Below are positions 5,734 through 11,176 of a stretch of 11,176 bases of DNA, piece by piece. Every line of letters starts with the position of its first letter. Position 1 is the stretch's first letter. A model generated the notes under the pieces. It searched no databases and was not told where the DNA came from. It saw only the letters and a program-made list of their open reading frames with translations. Origin of the DNA: JBJXHB01 sp046160725 (GTDB taxonomy: Bacteria; Pseudomonadota; Gammaproteobacteria; Burkholderiales; Burkholderiaceae_C); NCBI GenBank assembly GCA_046160725.1, contig JBJXHB010000279.1:1-11176 (forward strand), read 5' to 3'. The translations under genes were made by a program, and so were the position numbers.

Positions 5734-8700
5734 TCAGGTCGGTGGCGGCACCGCGGCGCCCTCGCCCGCCGCGGTGCGCTGACGCCGGAGCAGGCGCTGC
5801 AGCAATGCGATGGCATCGTCCACGTAGGTGAACACCACCGGGATCACCAGCAGGCTCAGGAAAGTGGACGTGATCAGGCCGCCGATCACCACGATGGCCA
5901 TCGGTGCCCGGAAGCTCGGGTCGGTACCCAGGCCGAGCGCAATCGGCAGCATGCCCGCCGCCATCGCGATGGTGGTCATCACGATCGGCCGGGCCCGCTT
6001 GTGGCAGGCATCCAGCACCGCCTCCAGGCGGGCCATGCCGTGGTCGCGCCGGGCCAGGATCACATAGTCGATCAGCAGGATCGAGTTCTTGGTCGCGATG
6101 CCCATCAGCATGATCAAGCCGATCATGCTGGGCATCGACAGCGCCGTGTGGGTAACGAACAGCGCCAGGAACGCGCCGGGGATGCTCAGCACCAGCGCGC
6201 CGAGGATGGTGGCCGGCTGAACGAAGTCCTTGAACAGCAGCACCAGCACGATGTAGATGCACAGCACGCCGGTCAGCATGGCCAGGCTGAAGCTGGCGAA
6301 CAGCTCGGTCATGGCCTCGGCATCGCCGACCTCGGTCTGGATCACCCCCGGTGGCAGGTTTCGCAGGCTCGGCAGCGCCAGCGCCGCCGCCTGCACCTCG
6401 CCCAACGGCTGCTGGTTCAGCTCGATGTCGAAGTTGACATTGCGCTGCCGGTTGTAGCGGTCGATGCTGGCCGGGCCTCTGTCGATCGACAGCGTGGCCA
6501 CGTTGCCCAGCATCACCGGGCCGTGCCGGCCCGGCACCGGCAGCCGGGCCAGCAGCGCCATGTCGGCGCGGGCCTCGGCCGGCAGGCGAACCACGATCGG
6601 CACCTGGCGCTGGCTCAGGTTGAGCTTGGGCAGGCTCTGATCGTAGTCGCCGGCGGTGGCAATGCGCAGGGTGTCCGCGATGGCCTGGGCCGTGACGCCC
6701 AGGTCGGCGGCGCGCGCCGGGTCCGGCCGCACGATCAGCTCCGGCCGCACCAGGCTGGAGCTGCTGGTCACCGCGCCGATGCCGGGGATGCCGCGCAGCT
6801 CGCGCTCCACCACCGCGGCATGCGCGGCCAGCGTCGCGCCGTCCTCGCCGGCCAGCACCAGCACATACTTCTCGGAACTGGCGCCGAAGCCGACCTTGAC
6901 GCGCGCCCCGGGCAGCGCGGACAGCTGCTCGCGCAGCTCGGCCTCGATGGCCTGCTTGGTCAGGCCCGGGCGTTGCGACCGGTGGGTCATGTTGATGGTC
7001 AGCGTCGCGCGCGTCACCTCCGGCAGGCCGCCGCCCGGCGTGAAGGTGTCGGCGCCGGTGTTGCCAGCGCCCACTGCGGTATAGACCAGCTTGACGTGCG
7101 GATGCTTCTGCACGATGAGCCGGGCCTGCTCGGCCGCGGCGAAGGTCTGCTGGTAGGTGCCGCCCGGCGGCAGCGTGACCGTGACCTGGGTCTGGCTCAG
7201 GTCGTCCGGCGGCAGGAACCCGGTCGGCAGGTAGGGCACCAGCGAGAAGCTGCCGACGAAGAACGCCGCCGCCGCCAGCATCGTCACCACCCGATGCCGC
7301 AGGCACCACGCCGCCCAGGCCATGTAGGCCGTCATCCAGCGCGCCTCGACATGGTCGCGCTTCGGCGGCTTCAGGATGTAGGCCGCCATCATGGGCGTGA
7401 GCATGCGCGCCACCACCAGGCTGAAGAACACCGCGATGGCGGCCGTCCAGCCGAACTGGACGAAGAACTTGCCGGGGACGCCGGCCATGAAGGCCGTCGG
7501 CAGGAACACCGCGATCAGCGTGAAGGTGGTGGCGATCACCGCCAGGCCGATCTCGTCGGCCGCCTCCATCGCCGCCGCATAGGGCGTCTTGAGGACGTCG
7601 ACCCCCATGCCCCCCGGGGGGGCCAGCCCGTCTTGGAGCGGCCCGGTGGCGGGCATGCGCAGGTGGCGCATGATGTTCTCGATCTCGACGATGGCATCGT
7701 CCACCAGGATGCCGACCACCAGGCTCATCGAGAGCAGCGTCACCACGTTCAGTGTGAAGCCGAACACGTAGTGCATCAGCGCGAACGCCGGGATGATGGA
7801 CAGCGGCAGGGCGGTGGCGGCCACCAGCGTGGCCCGCCAGTCGCGCAGGAACAGCCAGACCACCAGCACCGCCAGCGCGGCACCCTCCAGCAGCAGCGCC
7901 ATGCTGCCTTCGTAGGTCTCGACCACCGGGTCGACGAAGTTGAAGGCCTCGGTCACGGTCACGTCCGGGTGCGCGGCACGCAGTCGGTCCAGCGCCGCGC
8001 GCACGCCATCGGCCACGTCGGTCTCGCCGGCACCGCGGCTGCGCACGATCTCGAAGCCCACCACGGGCTGACCATTCAGCAGGGCACCGCTGCGCTGCTC
8101 GGCTACGGTGTCGCGGACGGAGGCCACCTGGTCCAGCCGGATGCGCCGCCCATCGGACAGGTTCAGCTCCAGGCGGGCCAGCTCGCCGGCGCTCTGGACC
8201 GTGCCGAGCGTGCGCACGCTCTGCTCGATGCCGCCCACATCGGCGCGGCTGCCGGGCGCGTCCTGCTGCACGGCGCGCAACTGGCGCGAGATGTCGGCCG
8301 CGCTCGCGTTCAGCGCCAGCAGGCGCGCCGGATCCAGCTCGACCCGCACCTCGCGCGACACGCCGCCGACCCGGGCCACCGAGCCGACACCCCGCACCGC
8401 CAGCATCGCCTTGGTGACGTCGTGGTCGACGAACCAGCTCAGCGCCTCGTCGTCCATGCGGCTGCTGGCGACCGTGTAGGTGAGGATGGGCGCACCGGCC
8501 AGGTCGAGCTTGGAGACGACCGGATCCTTCAACTCGGCCGGCAGCTCCGAGCGGACGCGGCTGACGGCACTGCGCACGTCGTCCAGCGCCTCCTGCGTGG
8601 CCTTCTCCAGGCGGAACTCCACGGTGACCGTGGCCACGCCGTCCTGCACCTTGGTATAGATGTTCTTGACGCCCTGCAGCGCGGCCACGCCGTTCTCGAT

Positions 8701-8898
8701 CTTGCGGGCCACCTCGGTCTCCATCTGCGCCGGCGCGGTGCCGGGCAGGCTGGCGGTGACGTTGATGGTGGGCAGGTCGATGTCCGGGAACTGCTGGATC
8801 TTCATGCTCCGGAAGCCCAGCAGCCCGGCCAGCGTGAGCATCACGAACAGCATCACCGACGGGATCGGGTTGCGGATGCACCAGGCGGAGACGTTCAT
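5734..8898 (-). CDS. RND efflux pump, inner-membrane permease of the HAE1 (hydrophobe/amphiphile) type, 1054 aa
   Basis: Proton-driven inner-membrane pump of a tripartite system that exports drugs or other amphiphiles from periplasm and membrane through the adaptor and outer-membrane channel encoded upstream. The length is near the usual 1,020-1,060 aa. TM1 is at about residues 9-28; the first porter domain follows, with PDIDLPTINVTASLPGTAP. TM4 carries the proton-relay pair D400-D401 in GILVDDAIVEIEN, matching HAE1 pumps and not the metal-exporting HME motif. The matching lysine is K937 in GIATKNSILLIDYV. The second half repeats the fold, ending in TM12 and a short Arg/Pro-rich tail. The start ATG follows GGAG at a 7-nt spacing, 15 nt after the adaptor stop. 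Residues 416-436, in the cytoplasmic loop after TM4, are an apparent insertion relative to the family. The substrate cannot be read from the sequence. Confidence 0.95.
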   Translation of the reverse strand: MNVSAWCIRNPIPSVMLFVMLTLAGLLGFRSMKIQQFPDIDLPTINVTASLPGTAPAQMETEVARKIENGVAALQGVKNIYTKVQDGVATVTVEFRLEKATQEALDDVRSAVSRVRSELPAELKDPVVSKLDLAGAPILTYTVASSRMDDEALSWFVDHDVTKAMLAVRGVGSVARVGGVSREVRVELDPARLLALNASAADISRQLRAVQQDAPGSRADVGGIEQSVRTLGTVQSAGELARLELNLSDGRRIRLDQVASVRDTVAEQRSGALLNGQPVVGFEIVRSRGAGETDVADGVRAALDRLRAAHPDVTVTEAFNFVDPVVETYEGSMALLLEGAALAVLVVWLFLRDWRATLVAATALPLSIIPAFALMHYVFGFTLNVVTLLSMSLVVGILVDDAIVEIENIMRHLRMPATGPLQDGLAPPGGMGVDVLKTPYAAAMEAADEIGLAVIATTFTLIAVFLPTAFMAGVPGKFFVQFGWTAAIAVFFSLVVARMLTPMMAAYILKPPKRDHVEARWMTAYMAWAAWCLRHRVVTMLAAAAFFVGSFSLVPYLPTGFLPPDDLSQTQVTVTLPPGGTYQQTFAAAEQARLIVQKHPHVKLVYTAVGAGNTGADTFTPGGGLPEVTRATLTINMTHRSQRPGLTKQAIEAELREQLSALPGARVKVGFGASSEKYVLVLAGEDGATLAAHAAVVERELRGIPGIGAVTSSSSLVRPELIVRPDPARAADLGVTAQAIADTLRIATAGDYDQSLPKLNLSQRQVPIVVRLPAEARADMALLARLPVPGRHGPVMLGNVATLSIDRGPASIDRYNRQRNVNFDIELNQQPLGEVQAAALALPSLRNLPPGVIQTEVGDAEAMTELFASFSLAMLTGVLCIYIVLVLLFKDFVQPATILGALVLSIPGAFLALFVTHTALSMPSMIGLIMLMGIATKNSILLIDYVILARRDHGMARLEAVLDACHKRARPIVMTTIAMAAGMLPIALGLGTDPSFRAPMAIVVIGGLITSTFLSLLVIPVVFTYVDDAIALLQRLLRRQRTAAGEGAAVPPPT
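7591..7653 (-). repeat. Apparent in-frame insertion with C/G-tract palindrome inside the RND gene
   Basis: Between IMRHLRM (ends at residue 415) and KTPYAAAMEAADEIG (starts at 437), relatives normally have only about one residue, as I remember the family. Here 21 residues (P416 to L436, rich in Gly and Pro) are present, a net gain of about 60 nt. The DNA centres on GCCCCCC-G-GGGGGGC at 7609-7623, with GACGTC and GTCGAC palindromes at 7594-7603. This resembles a REP-like or partly palindromic element that inserted in frame. The boundaries are set by expected protein alignment and are not certain. Confidence 0.55.
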
Positions 8899-8913
8899 AT
8901 GCAGGCTCCGGCT

Positions 8914-10098
8914 TCAGCGCCTGGCGGCCGAGGCCGTCGACGCCGCCGCGCCCAGCGGTGCGTCGACCACCCGCACCGTGTCGCCGTCGGCCAGGAAGGC
9001 GCCGCCGCTGGCCACCACGCGCGAGGCCGGGTCGAGCCCGCCGGTGATCTCGACGCGGTCCGCGACACGCCGGCCCGTGGCCACCTTGACCTGCGACACG
9101 CGCTGGTCCGGCCCGATGCGCATCACATGGCTGAAGCCGTCGCGCAGCAGCACGGCGCCCTGCGGCAACGTCAGCGCCGACGAGCTGCCGGTCTGGAACT
9201 CGCCTCTCGCAAACATGCCGGCCTTCAGCGCACCCGGCTGTGGCAGGTCGACATAGACCAGGCCGTTGCGGGTGGCCGGGTCGACCGTCGGCGCGACCAT
9301 GCGCACCCGGCCGGCGACCGCCGCCGGGCCGCTGCCGACACGCACCGGCTGGCCGACGCGCAGCTGCGCCAGCTCGGTGGCCGCCACCTCGGCTCGCCAC
9401 TCCAGCCGGCCCTGGCGGATCAGCCGGAACAGCTCCATGCCGGCCGGCACCACGGCACCCACCGTGGCGGTGCGTGCGGAGATGACGCCGCTGTCCGGCG
9501 CCAGCACCTGGGCCTGAGCCAGCCGCAGCTGCTGCACCTGCACCGCCGCCCGCACCGCCTCCAGGCGCGCACGGGCGGTCTGCTCGGCCGTCAGCATCTG
9601 CGTGATCTGCTGCGCGCTGAGGGCACCGCTGGCCTGCAGGTCACGCGCGCGCTGGGCGTTGGCCGCGGCCTCCGCCAGCATGGCCTCGGCCTCGGCCACC
9701 GCCGCGCGGGCCTGGGCCAGGTCGGCCTGCACCATGTCCGGCGCGAAGGTGGCCAGCACCTGGCCGCGGCGCACCACGTCGCCGACATTGACCCGCACCT
9801 CGCTCAGCCGCATGCCGTTGCTCTCGGCGCCGACGACGGCCTCCTGCCAGGCAGCGATGCTGCCGTTGGCCACGAGTGACGTGGCCACGTCCGAGCGCGT
9901 CGGCTGCACGGCCACCACCGTCAGCGCCGCCTTGGCGGCGGTCGCCGGCGGCGTCGCCTTTGCCGCCGCGCCGGCACCGGGCCTGGCAGAGGCGGCGCTG
10001 TCGGCGGCCTGGACCCCGACCACCCATCCAGTGGCGACCAGGAGGGCCAGGGCCATGCGGGCGGCAACGGCGCAGGAGTAGCAAGGACGTCGGTTCAT
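8914..10098 (-). CDS. RND periplasmic adaptor (membrane fusion protein), 394 aa
   Basis: Links the RND permease to the outer-membrane channel. An N-terminal signal peptide, with a basic start and a hydrophobic core at about residues 15-29, is cleaved near the Ala-Ala at 31-32; the nearby cysteines do not form a lipobox. An Ala/Pro linker is followed by the first barrel strands and the lipoyl half-motif (VRVNVGDVVRRGQVLATF, about 97-114). Next come a long Ala/Gln/Arg-rich alpha hairpin (about 115-190), the second lipoyl half (LAPDSGVISARTATVGAVV), the beta barrel and the membrane-proximal domain with VDPATRNGLVYVDLP. Family length fits. The ATG at 10098 was chosen because the signal peptide starts there, 13 nt after the upstream stop. 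A start at 10200 would overlap the upstream gene and lose the signal peptide. Its ribosome site is weak (GAAG), so translation may rely on coupling. Confidence 0.94.
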   Translation of the reverse strand: MNRRPCYSCAVAARMALALLVATGWVVGVQAADSAASARPGAGAAAKATPPATAAKAALTVVAVQPTRSDVATSLVANGSIAAWQEAVVGAESNGMRLSEVRVNVGDVVRRGQVLATFAPDMVQADLAQARAAVAEAEAMLAEAAANAQRARDLQASGALSAQQITQMLTAEQTARARLEAVRAAVQVQQLRLAQAQVLAPDSGVISARTATVGAVVPAGMELFRLIRQGRLEWRAEVAATELAQLRVGQPVRVGSGPAAVAGRVRMVAPTVDPATRNGLVYVDLPQPGALKAGMFARGEFQTGSSSALTLPQGAVLLRDGFSHVMRIGPDQRVSQVKVATGRRVADRVEITGGLDPASRVVASGGAFLADGDTVRVVDAPLGAAASTASAARR

Positions 10099-10111
10099 GT
10101 CGGGCTTGGCT

Positions 10112-11176
10112 TCAGGTGGCGGGCATCGCTTCCGGGTGCGTGGCGTCCCAGCCACCACCGAGCGCACGATAGAGGGTGATCCAGGCGGCGGTGCGCTCAC
10201 GCTGCAGGTCGATCAGGGCGCTGCGTGCCTGCACCAGGTGGCGCCGTGCCGCCTCAAGGTCGAACAGGCTGGCCAGGCCACCGCGCTGGCGCGCCTCGGT
10301 GGCGCGAAGCGAGGCCTCGAAGTCGCGTGCCGCCGCCAACGCGTCGACCTCGCGCCGGGCCGCGGCGTCCAGTGTCACCAGGGCGCTCTCCACCTCGCGC
10401 ACAGCACGGCGTGCCAGCGCCTTGTACTGCGCGGCGGCCTCGTCATAGGTGGCGTGGGCGGCAGCGGTACCGGCAGCGCGCGCGCCACCGTCCCACAGCG
10501 GCCAGCTCACCACCAGCGGGCCGACGGACCAGGTGGGGCCGTCAGTGCGCAGGCCGGCGCTGCGCATGCCCACCAGGCTGAAGGCGCCGGACAGGCTGAG
10601 CTGAGGCCGTTCGCGTGCGCGGCTCTGGTCCAGGTCCGCCGCTGCGGCCTCGACGACACGCGCGGCCTCCGCCAGGTCCGGCCGCTGTGCCAGCAAGGCC
10701 GCCGGCAGCGCGGGCAAGGCCAGCGCCGGCGCCACCGGTACCCGCGCGCGGAAAGGGGCCAGCCGGATGCGCAACCCGGGCTCCGGCAGATCCGTGATCT
10801 CGACCAGCACCTTGACCAGGCTGTCGCACTGCGCCTGCATCGCCAGCAACTGGCTGCGAACCTGCGCCAGCCCGGCCCGCACCAGGGCCGCGTCGGCCGG
10901 CGCGGTGAACCCGGCCGCGGCACTGCGCTCGGTCAGGCGCGCGGTCTCGCTGCGCGAAGCCAGGTCCAGCACCGCCTGGTCGACCTGGGCCTCGCAGGCC
11001 CGAAGCGCGGTGTAGGCGGCCGCCACCTCGGCGGCCACGGCCACGCGGGCATCGTGCCAGCCGGCATGCGCCGCCGCCAGCCGCGCCTGCGCGGCGGCTC
11101 GCCCGGCCGCCAGGGCACCGGACAGGTCGAGCTCCCAGCCGGCCTGCACGCCCAGGCTGGCACTGCTGGTGGTGGG
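10112..11176 (-). CDS. Outer-membrane factor of the efflux operon, TolC/NodT family (5' end outside the window)
   Basis: Forms the outer-membrane and periplasmic channel through which the RND pump discharges. 354 residues are visible, and the frame is open through the window edge, so about 120-150 N-terminal residues, probably including a lipoprotein signal, are missing. The visible part begins in the first repeat just before WELDLSG, a usual NodT landmark. It continues through long Ala/Arg/Gln-rich helices with VRSQLLAMQAQCD and PALLAQRPDLAEAARVVEAA. The second repeat is marked by GPLVVSWPLWDGGARAA and the helix containing ARRAVREVESALVTLDA. It ends with QRGGLASLFDLEAARRHLVQARSALIDLQRERTAAWITLYRALGGGW. 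It comes first in the operon, ahead of the adaptor and pump, whereas many RND operons place the channel last. The operon promoter and any regulator lie outside the window. Confidence 0.93.
   Translation of the reverse strand, partial: PTTSSASLGVQAGWELDLSGALAAGRAAAQARLAAAHAGWHDARVAVAAEVAAAYTALRACEAQVDQAVLDLASRSETARLTERSAAAGFTAPADAALVRAGLAQVRSQLLAMQAQCDSLVKVLVEITDLPEPGLRIRLAPFRARVPVAPALALPALPAALLAQRPDLAEAARVVEAAAADLDQSRARERPQLSLSGAFSLVGMRSAGLRTDGPTWSVGPLVVSWPLWDGGARAAGTAAAHATYDEAAAQYKALARRAVREVESALVTLDAAARREVDALAAARDFEASLRATEARQRGGLASLFDLEAARRHLVQARSALIDLQRERTAAWITLYRALGGGWDATHPEAMPAT

Noticed and set aside
5540..9400. Very long minus-strand open frame (1286 codons) overlapping the RND and adaptor genes
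   Set aside because: It is a shadow frame of GC-rich DNA with Arg/Gly/Ala-heavy, low-complexity translation. The RND and adaptor frames over the same bases give clear family motifs.
6001..9879. Very long plus-strand open frame (1292 codons) antisense to the efflux genes
   Set aside because: The composition (His, Gln, Arg, Gly-rich) and lack of any domain are typical of antisense shadows in high-GC genomes.
8914..10098. Lipoprotein or Tat signal for the adaptor, suggested by early Cys residues and Arg-Arg at 3-4
   Set aside because: The cysteines precede the hydrophobic core, so there is no lipobox, and the Arg pair lacks the rest of a twin-arginine motif. An ordinary Sec signal fits better.
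10099..10200. Upstream start for the adaptor protein
   Set aside because: It overlaps the end of the channel gene and would bury the signal peptide that begins at the ATG at 10098.

Overview
The window is about 11.2 kb of very GC-rich DNA (strong G/C preference at third codon positions in every real gene). Gene styles and the efflux and c-di-GMP proteins suggest a betaproteobacterium of the order Burkholderiales. That placement is an inference from composition and protein style; there is no rRNA or other taxonomic marker. No tRNA, rRNA, CRISPR array or transposase was seen.

Layout from left to right. (1) 123-3470, minus strand: a tight run of four genes, read from 3470 down to 123, whose products I do not recognise. 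They are a small acidic protein (82 or 65 aa), a helical protein of 149 aa, a two-domain protein of 378 aa with a Lys/Ala/Pro repeat linker, and a 481-aa protein with a beta-rich N-terminal half and a helical, coiled-coil C-terminal half. The first two overlap by ATGA; the other two junctions are each exactly 35 nt and carry strong Shine-Dalgarno sequences. None has a signal peptide. Position 1-122 is a window edge whose coding status cannot be settled. (2) 3471-3684: a divergent intergenic region with a cluster of GCAACG/CGTTGC half-sites and a 12-bp palindrome CCCCAATTGGGG. (3) 3685-5706, plus strand: a membrane-bound GGDEF-EAL protein of 673 aa, with both c-di-GMP active sites essentially intact (SGDEF variant, I-site present, full EAL set). 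(4) 5707-5725: a perfect 8-bp hairpin between convergent stop codons. (5) 5734-11176, minus strand: a tripartite RND efflux operon in the order outer-membrane factor (5' end outside the window), periplasmic adaptor, inner-membrane pump.

The efflux operon is ordinary in function, but the pump gene carries an apparent in-frame insertion of about 63 bp. It is built around a C-tract/G-tract palindrome in the cytoplasmic loop after TM4 and resembles a REP-like element that has become protein coding. The part most likely to be undescribed is the four-gene cassette on the left. Its shared control region with a c-di-GMP enzyme is suggestive but does not prove a functional link.
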